The notes: generated by a model from the letters alone, not told the origin. 64,000 nucleotides of DNA from Desulfosporosinus orientis DSM 765 (GCF_000235605.1 NC_016584.1:5333151-5397150); one strand, 5' to 3'; positions 32,707-40,182 are shown, counted from the first letter of the stretch. Program-made: numbers and translations.

Positions 32707-32735
32707 TTGACAAAATAGCAATGTGAAAATAATAT
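32707..32735 (+). promoter_or_regulatory. Sigma-A-type promoter for the MFS transporter gene
   Basis: TTGACA, a 17-base spacer, then TAATAT. The palindrome at 32637 lies about 50 bases upstream of the -35 box. Confidence 0.65.
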
Positions 32736-32924
32736 ATTTGTAAAAGCAGTCATAAATACTATAGTCAGAAGATTCTAACTGGCCTGCTTGGGGGTGTGCA
32801 ATTATTCCGGTATCGATAAACAACGATATTACTTGATAAGAGTAATAGATAACCTTTAAGAAAGGAGAAGATGAAAAGTCAAACAAGGATGGGCTCTATG
32901 AAGTATTATGTAGGGAGGACGTTT

Positions 32925-34277
32925 ATGAAAAGTTTAAAGAAATCAATCATTAATCTCTACGGTTTGCCCTCATTTGGATTCCAGCTTATGGTTAACATGG
33001 AAGTATTCTATTTCGCCGCGTTTATGACGGACTATGCTGATCTTCCCATGAGCCTGGTTGGCAAAGTTTTGCTGATCACCAGTATTTTTGATATTCTCTG
33101 GGTCCCGACAGCAGGTATCATTTTAGAAAAAAGCAATATGAAATGGGGGAAATACCGATCTTGGTTATTTGTCGGTCCTCCCTTTGCCGCCTTCTTCTTT
33201 ATTCTGCAATTTTCTAAAATCGGCTCACCTATGACCAACGCCATCATCGTTACCATTGGATTTGTTGTCAGCCATCTTATTTGGAATATTTATTATGCCG
33301 GCCATATCGCCCTGAATTCTGCTATGACCACAGTTAGAGAAGAAAGAATCGCTATGGGTTCCAACCGGGGTATGTTCAACGGTTTGGGTGCTATCGCCTT
33401 TTCTTTGATCGGTTTGCCGTTAATCACGTATTTTGGCAAGCTTTCTCCCGGAAATGGTCATATGCTTACAGTTATCCTCACCGGTATTGTCATGGTTGTC
33501 TGTTACTATGTGCTCTACTTCCTGACCAAGGACTATGCCTACCATGGTACGGCTGCCTCAGGCGCCCCTCAGGAAAAAATGTCCATCGGTCAAATGCTGA
33601 CGCAGATTGCTGTAAACCCACCGCTGCTCGGTCTGATGCTGGGGGAATTGGGAAGATACCTGGGCCGGTTCGTTATCTTTGGTTTAGCTTTTTATTACTT
33701 TAAATACGTTGTTACAAATCTTGCCGTTCTGACGATCTTCTTTACCGGACTGAATGTTGTCATCTTTGTAGGTGCGTTCATCTCTAATCCCATTGCCAAA
33801 CGACTGGGAGAACGAAGAGCCTATATCTTATCTGTGAGTATTTTCATTATCTGCCTGCTGGCAATCTGGGCTCTGCCTATGAATTATATTTCCTTCATGA
33901 TCGTAATGTTTATTGCCTACATTGGTTATGCCATGCCGGACGCACTGTCCGTACCCATGTATTCTGCCACAGTGGATTACGGCGAATGGAAGACCGGGAA
34001 GAATGCCAGAGGATTTATCATGTCCCTGATTAATTTCCCCATCAAAATCGCGATATTTGTCAGAAGCGTAATCATTACAGCCGTGCTTACCGGAGCCGGG
34101 TATGTAGCCAATATGGAAACCACTCCGGCGCTGGTAGCAGGGGTTAAAAACGGAATCACACTTTATCCGGCAATCATTATGCTCATCGGCTTGCTCATGC
34201 TCACCCTTCTTTATCGTATCACCCCGCAAAGTCTGAAAAAGATGCAGGAGGAAATCGCTGCCAGAAAGTCACAATAA
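32925..34277 (+). CDS. MFS transporter, GPH (sugar:cation symporter)-like
   Basis: A 450-aa, 12-helix transporter. The N-terminus INLYGLPSFGFQLMVN and the region GSNRGMFNGLGAIAFSLIG fit the glycoside-pentoside-hexuronide branch, and NPIAKRLGERRAY is an MFS inter-domain loop. The frame opens at 32871, but GGGAGGA precedes ATG 32925 and gives the usual short N-terminus; the outer start has AAAGGAG only three bases away. Divergent from the corrinoid operon, so it likely imports that operon's substrate or exports its demethylated product. Confidence 0.87.
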   Translation: MKSLKKSIINLYGLPSFGFQLMVNMEVFYFAAFMTDYADLPMSLVGKVLLITSIFDILWVPTAGIILEKSNMKWGKYRSWLFVGPPFAAFFFILQFSKIGSPMTNAIIVTIGFVVSHLIWNIYYAGHIALNSAMTTVREERIAMGSNRGMFNGLGAIAFSLIGLPLITYFGKLSPGNGHMLTVILTGIVMVVCYYVLYFLTKDYAYHGTAASGAPQEKMSIGQMLTQIAVNPPLLGLMLGELGRYLGRFVIFGLAFYYFKYVVTNLAVLTIFFTGLNVVIFVGAFISNPIAKRLGERRAYILSVSIFIICLLAIWALPMNYISFMIVMFIAYIGYAMPDALSVPMYSATVDYGEWKTGKNARGFIMSLINFPIKIAIFVRSVIITAVLTGAGYVANMETTPALVAGVKNGITLYPAIIMLIGLLMLTLLYRITPQSLKKMQEEIAARKSQ

Positions 34278-34312
34278 TCCCTTTCAGGATTTCTTTGGAA
34301 TTCAGCCTAATA

Positions 34313-34371
34313 CTAAAAATGGGACTGCTGCGTAAGAATTATACGATAATGTGCAGCAGTCCCATTTTTAG
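34313..34371 (+). terminator. Terminator after the MFS gene
   Basis: A perfect 19-bp stem, CTAAAAATGGGACTGCTGC with its complement at 34353-34371, around a 21-base loop, with A/T runs on both sides. It separates the MFS and TetR genes. Confidence 0.85.
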
Positions 34372-34452
34372 TTTAGCCAAATCATGAACTGGATCTTGAC
34401 GTTAGAACAGAATACATGTTATAAAAAATACGTCAGTACTTAGTAAAAGGCA

Positions 34453-35121
34453 GTGAAATCAGTGAAACAGGAAAAAATGTATCCCAAGGGAATAGAAACC
34501 AGGGACAGAATTGTCGAAGCTGCTAAGAAGATATTCTATAATCATGGCTATAAAAACAGCACCCTCAAAATGATCACCGAGGAAGCTGAGGTATCGTTAT
34601 CCGCTGTTCCCTATTATTTCCGCAAAAAATATCAGATCGTCAGGGAAATCTATAATGATTTTTTGGAAACCATTTATGCCTTTCTTAAAGAAAACCTAGC
34701 CGAACTTCCTGACAGTTATCAGCTGCATTTTTATGCCACAAGGATTTATTACCGTATCATTCTCGGAGATGATAATAACCGGCGTTTTTATATCGAGGTC
34801 AATAACTCCGAGCACAACTATATGTTGGCATATCCCTTTATTGATCAGGTCTATGAGAACTATGCCAAAGATTTTAACATTCCTTTGACTGAGATGCAGC
34901 GACAACTAATGCGGATGGCGGATGGCGGAGGCCGCAAAGAAATACTTGACCGCTATTTCAATAATATGATTGACATCGATGTCGACGATCTATGTGATTA
35001 TCTGACCTCCCTTGCCGGAACCCTGATTGGGATCCATATGCTGGTGGCTGAAAAGTATGCTAAAAAATCAACAGAGTTTGTGAATACTTTGGATTATTCC
35101 CATATCAAAATCCTCATATAG
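34453..35121 (+). CDS. TetR/AcrR family transcriptional regulator
   Basis: A 222-aa regulator with the TetR N-terminal HTH (ETRDRIVEAAKKIFYNHGYKNSTLKMITEEAEVSLSAVPYYFRKK) and a divergent ligand domain. The start is uncertain: GTG 34453, GTG 34462 and ATG 34477 are all in frame, and AGGA before ATG 34477 fits well. It has its own terminator-bounded unit next to the methyltransferase/MFS region and probably controls it through the palindrome at 32637. The ligand is unknown; a methoxylated substrate is a guess. Confidence 0.88.
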   Translation: MKSVKQEKMYPKGIETRDRIVEAAKKIFYNHGYKNSTLKMITEEAEVSLSAVPYYFRKKYQIVREIYNDFLETIYAFLKENLAELPDSYQLHFYATRIYYRIILGDDNNRRFYIEVNNSEHNYMLAYPFIDQVYENYAKDFNIPLTEMQRQLMRMADGGGRKEILDRYFNNMIDIDVDDLCDYLTSLAGTLIGIHMLVAEKYAKKSTEFVNTLDYSHIKILI

Positions 35122-35134
35122 AATAGGAATGGAT

Positions 35135-35180
35135 AAGAGAGGAGGCTGCCCCCAAGGGTTCAGCCTTCTCTCTTGTCTTT
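35135..35180 (+). terminator. Terminator after the tetR gene
   Basis: AAGAGAGGAGGCTG (35135-35148) pairs with CAGCCTTCTCTCTT (35161-35174), allowing one G-T pair, followed by GTCTTTCC. Confidence 0.7.
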
Positions 35181-35225
35181 CCCTATTTCAAGCAAAGGCA
35201 AGGCACCGGGTTCCCATTTATCAAA

Positions 35226-35369
35226 TTAGATCATCCATACAGGAACATACCAGTTAGTCGATAAACCCAACATGTTAATAACTCCGACGCGACCTGCAAG
35301 GGATTCGCTGACATTATGCATCAAGACAAATTCCGGGAAGCACCAGTCCCCGAGGACTTTAATAAGCAT
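35226..35369 (-). pseudogene. Fragment of a DUF4143-type AAA ATPase gene
   Basis: A 47-aa frame contains FPEFVLMHNVSESLAGRVGVINMLGLS, which matches the SESLAGR region (after the 'LTGS' strand) of the DUF4143/AAA_14 ATPases. The rest of the ATPase is absent on both sides. The surrounding 35181-35500 otherwise holds only a 30-bp repeat (35181-35210, also at 38104) and the A/T-rich promoter region of the fic gene. Confidence 0.6.
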
Positions 35370-35500
35370 TTGTAAATTAAATAGTAATAAATCTCTAGAA
35401 AAATGTTATAACATATATAAAGTAATTTTTTTGATATAATTGACTTAACTATTTGTATTAAGTAAAATTAAAATACAAATTAACTTAAGGAGGAGATGAT

Positions 35501-36622
35501 GTGGCTAAAAAAGGAGTTGAAAAATTACCAATTGCCGTACCAAATATTAAGGCCTTAGAGATTTTTCAGTTACTTGCAGGAGTCAATAAAAAGATTGGAC
35601 GTCTGAAAAGCGAATTTAATCATTCAATCGTTAACGATTCCATAGTTAGTATGTTTTCTTTAAAAGAATCCGTTCAATCGACACGAATTGAGGGAACACA
35701 GGTCACCTTTTCAGAAATGCTAGAAGATCGCGGAAATGAGAATCCGAGTTGGGAAAAAATTGAGGTTCTGAACTATCATAAAGCACTCCAATACGGGGCC
35801 TCCCTTATTAAAAACGGGTATCCGATAAGTACTAGAATGATCAAAGACCTTCACGCCACATTGATGGAACATGCTCGGGGAACGAATTCATCAGGTGGAG
35901 AGTTTAGAAGAATCCAAAACTTTATTGGACCAACAAATAGAATTGAAGACGCTGTATATATTCCTATTGGTGCGCATGAAATCGATAGTTACATGGAAAA
36001 TTTAGAGTTCTTTATCAACAGTACTCCCCATAATAGTTTTAGCAAGTTTAACAAAACTGATGGATTTGTATTTGACGAAGAAAGTGATCCCATTATCAAA
36101 ACAGCCATAGTACATGCTCAATTTGAATCAATCCATCCATTTCTAGACGGAAACGGCAGACTTGGAAGAATCCTTATTGTACTTCTTGCCATCAAAGAAG
36201 AGCTTGTTGAAGTTCCCGTTTTCCTTGTTAGCGAGGAACTAGAGAGAGAACGCGCTCGATATTATGCTTTGTTAAATGGAGTCAGAGGCGATCATCCTGA
36301 TTGGTACTCTTGGATCAAATTCTATGTAATCTCTTGTGGTCGAATGGCTGATTCATTATTGCATAAACTAAAAGAAGCCGAAAAACTAGCTGCGCTTGGG
36401 ATTAGAAAATGTATGCTTGAATCTGAGAAAAATATTTGGTTATATACCTTTTCTGATCCCGTTACAACTGCTGCTAGAGTATCAGAAAGTTTAAAGATAT
36501 CTCCGGCTACTGCTCGAAAAGGGTTAAAAACTTTATCCGAAGCGGGTCTACTATATACAGATGAGATAACCAAGAGGAACAAAAAGTTTCGCAATTATGA
36601 CTTAATGCGGATATTAAATTGA
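35501..36622 (+). CDS. Fic family protein (Fic_N plus Fic domains)
   Basis: A 373-aa protein. The N-terminal Fic_N-type region has the inhibitory-helix-like motif SVQSTRIEGTQVTF (S/TxxxE/N class), and the catalytic motif is HPFLDGNGRLGRIL. A C-terminal winged helix (TTAARVSESLKISPATARKGLKTLSEAGLLY) suggests DNA binding. The gene starts at GTG 35501 with AAGGAGGAGATGAT upstream. It is not closely related to the Fic protein at 26748, whose N-terminus differs. Confidence 0.9.
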   Translation: MAKKGVEKLPIAVPNIKALEIFQLLAGVNKKIGRLKSEFNHSIVNDSIVSMFSLKESVQSTRIEGTQVTFSEMLEDRGNENPSWEKIEVLNYHKALQYGASLIKNGYPISTRMIKDLHATLMEHARGTNSSGGEFRRIQNFIGPTNRIEDAVYIPIGAHEIDSYMENLEFFINSTPHNSFSKFNKTDGFVFDEESDPIIKTAIVHAQFESIHPFLDGNGRLGRILIVLLAIKEELVEVPVFLVSEELERERARYYALLNGVRGDHPDWYSWIKFYVISCGRMADSLLHKLKEAEKLAALGIRKCMLESEKNIWLYTFSDPVTTAARVSESLKISPATARKGLKTLSEAGLLYTDEITKRNKKFRNYDLMRILN

Positions 36623-36658
36623 ATTCAACATGTTTGCTTTAGGTACTTCAACACTAGA

Positions 36659-36706
36659 TAAAAGAGATTTGAAATGTCGTAAAGACAAATCGAATCTCTT
36701 TTAATC
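36659..36706 (+). terminator. Terminator after the fic gene
   Basis: AAAAGAGATT (36660-36669) and AATCTCTTTT (36693-36702) form the base of a stem with an inner GTC/GAC helix. It lies 38 bases after the stop codon. Confidence 0.7.
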
Positions 36707-36736
36707 TTTAAATTAAGTGCGACAAATTCCGCGAAG

Positions 36737-36840
36737 ATCGAGTATCTGGGGTCTCACAACCCCAAGCCCTCACAGAACCGGACTTGCCCTATAAGGCATC
36801 CGGCTCTTCACTTCACCATTCACAGACGTAGCTTTTACCT
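36737..36840 (-). mobile_element. 3' remnant of a group II intron (domains V and VI)
   Basis: On the minus strand 36806-36775 reads GAGCCGGATGCC-TTAT-AGGGCAAGTCCGGTTC (32 nt, hyphens mark the loop), a clear group II domain V hairpin with its two-base bulge. It is followed by TGTGAGGGCTTGGGG, a domain VI-like arm and a 3' end near ACTCGATC (about 36737), the style of class C introns. The stretch before domain V (GGTGAAGTGAAGAGCC) also matches intron sequence. No reverse transcriptase remains. Class C introns insert just after terminators, and one lies beside it here. 36841-36966 shows nothing I can name. Confidence 0.75.
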
Positions 36841-36966
36841 GCGCCAAGCTCAACTATCAAAATATTCTTGGCACATTTTGCACACTATGGTAAAGGAGGC
36901 TCTTTCCAAAACTAACATCGTTCCAATCGGTGTAATTGACAAGCTGACAATATGGCTGGCATAATT

Positions 36967-37773
36967 CTAACCCATCCTCGCCTCCATAGCCTTAACCAAA
37001 AAACCATTCAGCATCTTCTGATACTCCCCATGCACCTGAGCATCAACCTTGGCCAGCAGATTCATCTCATAACTCAGTTCATTGTAAACTTTCTCCAAGG
37101 CCTCATAGCGAAAAGCGATTTTAGAGGTAAGCAGCTTGATCTGGACAGCCGCCAACTCATTGCTCACCCTTTGGTAGCTTTTCAAATTCGAGTTTTGCGC
37201 CAGCTTCTGATGTTCCAGGACCTTTTTCTCTAAATCCTGCTGCAGCTTTTGCTGTGACCTCCGCAATTCATCGCTTTCTTTTTTCAGGCGGTTCACCTCC
37301 TCAGCCAGTTGGATCGTCTTCTCACTTTCCTCAGCCAGGTTTTTTTGAAGATCGGCCTGTTCCTGTTTAGTCTGTTTTAGCTCATTAACCACCTGCTCCA
37401 ACTCCCGGGTCGTCATACTTTCCAGGTCCATGTCGCTGATTAATTGCACCCGGTCTTCTTCAGGCACTCCCAGGAGAATCAAGGCATGGGTGTAGTTCAA
37501 ATTCGGCAGCTTCCCGTCCTGGGCCCCGTCTTCTGCTAAGGCGGGCCCCAGACTCCCGTAAGCGTCATAGAGGAGCATCAATTTTTCCGCTCTTCTCTGG
37601 GAAAAGCCGACTTCCTCTTTCAGCCATGTTCCCCATTCCCCATACTTGATCTGACTCTTAGCCTCTGCCAGCCGCCGTCCGATTTCGACAAAGTTACTCA
37701 GCACTATTTTTTTCGTCTGTTCTTTAATGATATTGATTTCAGCCGCGATTAAAGGCAGTGTACGCTCCGGCAT
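36967..37773 (-). CDS. DUF3102-family protein with coiled coil
   Basis: A 268-aa protein. The N-terminal domain (LIAAEINIIKEQTKKIVLSNFVEIGRRLAEAKSQIKYGEWGTWLKEEVGFSQRRAEKLM) is the DUF3102 module common on phages and mobile elements. A long coiled coil follows (about residues 125-205), then a C-terminal helical domain. GGGGGA precedes ATG 37773; the frame also opens at 37785. A decayed relative lies at 23306-23700. The role is unknown, possibly in DNA maintenance, with no direct evidence. Confidence 0.85.
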   Translation of the reverse strand: MPERTLPLIAAEINIIKEQTKKIVLSNFVEIGRRLAEAKSQIKYGEWGTWLKEEVGFSQRRAEKLMLLYDAYGSLGPALAEDGAQDGKLPNLNYTHALILLGVPEEDRVQLISDMDLESMTTRELEQVVNELKQTKQEQADLQKNLAEESEKTIQLAEEVNRLKKESDELRRSQQKLQQDLEKKVLEHQKLAQNSNLKSYQRVSNELAAVQIKLLTSKIAFRYEALEKVYNELSYEMNLLAKVDAQVHGEYQKMLNGFLVKAMEARMG

Positions 37774-37860
37774 GAGATCCCCCATATTATTCCCAAGTCC
37801 TTTCTCTTTGTTTTAATATAATATGGGTTTACCCAGTAAGGGTGACAACTTACTCCAGAA

Positions 37861-37906
37861 GGGCATGTCCGAGAATCGTCCGCGCGGACGATTCTCGGAC
37901 ATGCCC
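37861..37906. repeat. 46-bp perfect palindrome with CGCG centre
   Basis: The 23-base arm starting GGGCATGTCCGAGAATC meets its exact complement without any loop other than the central CGCG. It lies between the DUF3102 gene and the 55-aa gene. The arm sequence is unrelated to the palindromes at 23066 and 26142 although the construction is the same. Confidence 0.85.
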
Positions 37907-37922
37907 AGACCTCTGCTGAAGG

Positions 37923-38090
37923 CTATTCGGAATCAGGGCTTTCATCTTTAATGGTTATGACTTTGAGACCGGAAGCCGGCTCTTCATCCATGAATTGGGT
38001 TTCTCCCTCCTGCTGTGCTTTTAACAGGATATCCAGGGCATCTGCAACTTTTGCCGCCAGCTTAAAATACATGATTTTATAATCCATCAT
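37923..38090 (-). CDS. Small acidic protein (55 aa)
   Basis: Frame MMDYKIMYFKLAAKVADALDI then LLKAQQEGETQF, ending in an acidic tail. The N-terminal pattern (DYKxxYFKLxxxVxDALDxLxxAQQE) is that of short helical proteins often found near phage or plasmid genes in Clostridia. Start ATG 38090 or 38087; the ribosome site is weak (GGTAGAGACG). It precedes the DUF3102 gene in the same direction, with the 46-bp palindrome between them. Confidence 0.65.
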   Translation of the reverse strand: MMDYKIMYFKLAAKVADALDILLKAQQEGETQFMDEEPASGLKVITIKDESPDSE

Positions 38091-38171
38091 TGCCGTCTCT
38101 ACCCCCTATTTCAAGCAGAGGCAAGGCTCCGGGGGCAGAACCCGGGCCTGCCGTCTGCTCTTATAGGGGAA

Positions 38172-38216
38172 ATCAAAAAGCGCATGCGAGGTCTTTTTCA
38201 CCCTACACATGCGCTG
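38172..38216 (-). terminator. Terminator after the 33-aa frame
   Basis: AGCGCATG (38179-38186) and CATGCGCT (38208-38215) flank a 21-base loop; on the minus strand the stem is followed by TTTTTGATTT. It begins eight bases after the stop codon at 38224. Confidence 0.7.
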
Positions 38217-38223
38217 TGCTTCG

Positions 38224-38325
38224 TTATTTGCTGAATCCTAAACACCCAGTTCTTTCCGCTGCCTGGGTCAGAATAGGCTGAATCTCCTGCTGCGTGAAGC
38301 CGCACAGTCTGCTCCCTGCCAACAT
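38224..38325 (-). CDS. Small protein (33 aa)
   Basis: Frame MLAGSRLCGFTQQEIQPIL then TQAAERTGCLGFSK, with AAGGGAG nine bases before the ATG and a terminator directly after the stop. The complete small transcription unit is the reason to list it. No family is recognised; it could be a remnant of a larger gene. Confidence 0.45.
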   Translation of the reverse strand: MLAGSRLCGFTQQEIQPILTQAAERTGCLGFSK

Positions 38326-38362
38326 CTTATTATACTCCCTTCACCTGCCACATACACCTTGC

Positions 38363-38391
38363 TTGTGCACAAACGGGCAACATTGTATAAT
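38363..38391 (+). promoter_or_regulatory. Promoter of candidate small RNA
   Basis: TTGTGC, a 17-base spacer, then a perfect TATAAT (38386-38391). Start of transcription is expected at about 38398. Confidence 0.7.
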
Positions 38392-38397
38392 AAACAT

Positions 38398-38489
38398 GTC
38401 GTCGTGGACAGTCTGTTACGTGTAGGTGCTACCACACCTGCGCGTGCCTGGAAGTGTTAGCGCACTTTCAGGTCACGGCGACTTTTTAA
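38398..38489 (+). ncRNA. Candidate 92-nt structured small RNA
   Basis: Outer stem GTCGTCGTG (38398-38406) with CACGGCGAC (38474-38482), directly followed by TTTTT. Inside are a hairpin GTAGGTG/CACCTGC and a hairpin CCTGGAAGTG/CACTTTCAGG, each with G-U pairs. The RNA therefore forms a three-way, cloverleaf-like fold whose outer stem is its own terminator. A consensus promoter ends seven bases upstream, and no plausible frame lies within. It does not match SRP RNA, 6S RNA, RNase P or a riboswitch that I know. Confidence 0.65.
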
Positions 38490-38569
38490 TTTCCACCTAT
38501 TCCTAATTATAGCTTTTTTGAAGTGAATTGCAAGGTATGGAGAGGAAATCACTCTTTCTTCTCCTCATT

Positions 38570-38698
38570 TTAATGAGTTATTATGCCTTCATCTTTAAGA
38601 TCTTTATAGCTAAACCAAAGTACCCCCTTTTCCTTTTTCATGTGTATCCCATTGAAAATCCCTATGGCGTTTTCCGCTGCCATAAATTCATCCGTCAT
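38570..38698 (-). CDS. Small protein (42 aa)
   Basis: Frame MTDEFMAAENAIGIFNGIH then MKKEKGVLWFSYKDLKDEG, soluble and mixed-charge. GGGGAG lies eight bases upstream. It follows the lipoprotein gene by 24 bases in the same direction and is probably co-transcribed. Unknown family. Confidence 0.5.
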   Translation of the reverse strand: MTDEFMAAENAIGIFNGIHMKKEKGVLWFSYKDLKDEGIITH

Positions 38699-38721
38699 TT
38701 CATTTTCTCCCCTTCTCCTTG

Positions 38722-39366
38722 TTATTCAGCGTTGCTTGAAGATGAATTCATGGAATTGTTAATCTCATTTCCAACTGAAACAAAATTCGATGTGAACACG
38801 TCCAGCAGTTCATCACTAGGCTGATCTATATACCATTGATTATCCACCTTAGTCAGCTTGATATCGATAGTTTTTTCCAGGAAGGATTCTTTTACAGTCT
38901 CCTTCTGGGTTTGCATGGCAGAAACAAACATTTGCCCCATATCTTCATCGTTCATCTCGACCCCTGTGAAGGCTAAGGATAAGGCTTTGGACAAAACGTC
39001 TCCAAGAGTAGCCTTAAGAACCGGCCCCCCATCTACATATTTGAAATCCACAGTGACTGTAGCCTTATCATTTTCTATTTTCGACTCTTTTACAGCGTAT
39101 GTGATTTTAGCTGCATTTTCTTTGCAGTAGTCTATAAAATACTTCTGATACTGATTTTTACTCCCTTCCCCATTATCTTTCATTACATCGCTGATCTTTT
39201 CTTTACCATTTGAGTCCGTGGGAGTAACCATTTCAGCCATTTGGGCTAGATCAAACTTCTTTCCAGCATCAATAAAGCTGGAGACCGTCGATTCCGGCTT
39301 GGGAGAATTGGCACACCCCACCAAAAAGAAAATACCAATAAATAATAAACTTATTAACCTACGCAA
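38722..39366 (-). CDS. Lipoprotein with NTF2/DUF4878-like fold
   Basis: A 214-aa lipoprotein. The signal peptide ends in the lipobox FLVGCANS, so Cys is lipidated. The mature part (STVSSFIDAGKKFDLAQMAEMV, then KATVTVDFKYVDGGPVLK and KLTKVDNQWYIDQPSDELL) has the pattern of NTF2-like DUF4878/DUF5105 lipoproteins. The frame opens at 39384, but GGAGGAG fits TTG 39366, which also gives a cleaner signal peptide. Function unknown. Confidence 0.83.
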   Translation of the reverse strand: MRRLISLLFIGIFFLVGCANSPKPESTVSSFIDAGKKFDLAQMAEMVTPTDSNGKEKISDVMKDNGEGSKNQYQKYFIDYCKENAAKITYAVKESKIENDKATVTVDFKYVDGGPVLKATLGDVLSKALSLAFTGVEMNDEDMGQMFVSAMQTQKETVKESFLEKTIDIKLTKVDNQWYIDQPSDELLDVFTSNFVSVGNEINNSMNSSSSNAE

Positions 39367-39560
39367 CTTCTCACACTCCTCCATAACTCCTTCATTCTTT
39401 TGAACAATACTTTACCATTTACAACGACAAAATTTTAGTAAGTAAAAAGTTGTCCATATCAACTACTATATTCTAGATTGCCAGCGAAACATGTCGAAGT
39501 AGTGAATATATGTTAAAAATTTCACTATTCCAATAAAAAGTTTCTTCAGCGCCACCACAG

Positions 39561-39590
39561 CAAAAAAGACGCCAATTTAGCGTCTTATTA
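39561..39590 (-). terminator. Terminator of the c-di-GMP-controlled unit
   Basis: AAGACGC (39566-39572) pairs with GCGTCTT (39580-39586) around a seven-base loop; on the minus strand a T-run (TTTTTT) follows. It overlaps the stop codon region of the 58-aa gene. Confidence 0.75.
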
Positions 39591-39764
39591 AGGCTTACTT
39601 CCACAAGCAAAGCTTGTTTGATTAGGGAACTCCTTAAAAAGCAATTTGTCTTTTTCTTCTCCTTCTCTCTTTTCTTCCCCCAGCTCTCTTTCTTTAGCAT
39701 GGGCTCCGTAGTTAAAAAGCAAGACGAGTGACAAAGCAACTAAATATATAAGAACGAATTTCAT
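39588..39764 (-). CDS. Small exported peptide (58 aa) under c-di-GMP riboswitch control
   Basis: Frame MKFVLIYLVALSLVLLFNYG then AHAKERELGEEKREGEEKD, ending NQTSFACGSKP. It has an N-terminal signal or anchor helix with a possible AHA cleavage site, a highly charged middle and one Cys near the end. GGGGAGGG is seven bases before the ATG. The only gene between a c-di-GMP-I riboswitch with terminator (39815-39962) and its own terminator, so it is the riboswitch's sole target. No family is recognised; a secreted or surface factor in the motile-to-sessile switch is the natural guess. Confidence 0.8.
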   Translation of the reverse strand: MKFVLIYLVALSLVLLFNYGAHAKERELGEEKREGEEKDKLLFKEFPNQTSFACGSKP

Positions 39765-39814
39765 TCTATTGCCCTCCCCAATATAGTATTCTCAGGCTTT
39801 CCTTATTAAACTTA

Positions 39815-39852
39815 GAAAAATAAAAATCGCTCAACTCAAAGAGTAAAGCGAT
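39815..39852 (-). terminator. Expression-platform terminator of the riboswitch
   Basis: On the minus strand: ATCGCTTTACTC, three-base loop, GAGTTGAGCGAT, then TTTTATTTTT. The bases TTATCGC at its start can instead pair with GCGATAA at the 5' end of the aptamer, which gives a switching mechanism. Confidence 0.8.
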
Positions 39853-39875
39853 AATAGCAAATATCTCGCAATTTT

Positions 39876-39962
39876 CGGTGGCTTGGCAGTCATCAGCTTT
39901 ACCCGGAAGACCCATAGCTTTGCGTCCTTAGTTTTCACTAAGTTTGCCTTTATCGCAACAGT
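39876..39962 (-). promoter_or_regulatory. Cyclic di-GMP-I (GEMM) riboswitch
   Basis: On the minus strand the conserved blocks occur in order: GATAAAGGCAAAC, a CTTAGT-GAAA-ACTAAG hairpin with GAAA tetraloop, GGACGCAAAGC, ATGGGTCT, and CTGCCAAGCCACCG. These are the hallmarks of the GEMM/c-di-GMP-I aptamer, including the tetraloop-receptor pair. A TATAAT box lies about 20 bases upstream (39985-39990). Competition between the 5' GCGATAA and the terminator for TTATCGC suggests ligand binding favours read-through, but the direction is inferred. Confidence 0.9.
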
Positions 39963-40028
39963 ACTAATTTTCAACTTTTAAGTCATTATATCACGTTAAA
40001 TATTAGATTTATGTCGAAAAAGCGAAGG

Positions 40029-40182
40029 TTATGTAATTTTAATTTCTGCCTGACTTCGCCTTCTTTCTTGATATTCTCTAATAATTTTCATGTCAATGTA
40101 TCTTTCATCTATATTGCTCCAATAGTAGATCTGGAAATAAACATACCCTGATTCATCCTGCTTTTGCAGACTTAAAAATTAT
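40029..40182 (-). pseudogene. C-terminal gene fragment, unassigned
   Basis: A frame without a start codon reads YVYFQIYYWSNIDERYIDM then KIIREYQERRRSQAEIKIT and stops. Its composition looks protein-like, but it has no initiation site and an upstream in-frame stop. Probably the tail of a lost gene. No family assigned. Confidence 0.3.

Noticed and set aside
38398-38489. Identification of the 92-nt RNA as SRP (4.5S) RNA
   Set aside because: The conserved GGAAGGAAGCA-type apical loop and asymmetric internal loop of SRP RNA are absent.
38528-38824. Plus-strand 98-codon frame
   Set aside because: It overlaps the well-supported lipoprotein and 42-aa genes on the other strand and its C-terminus is the antisense of the lipoprotein end.
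39473-39739. Minus-strand 88-codon frame
   Set aside because: It overlaps the 58-aa exported peptide in another frame, has no ribosome site, and runs through the terminator at 39561.
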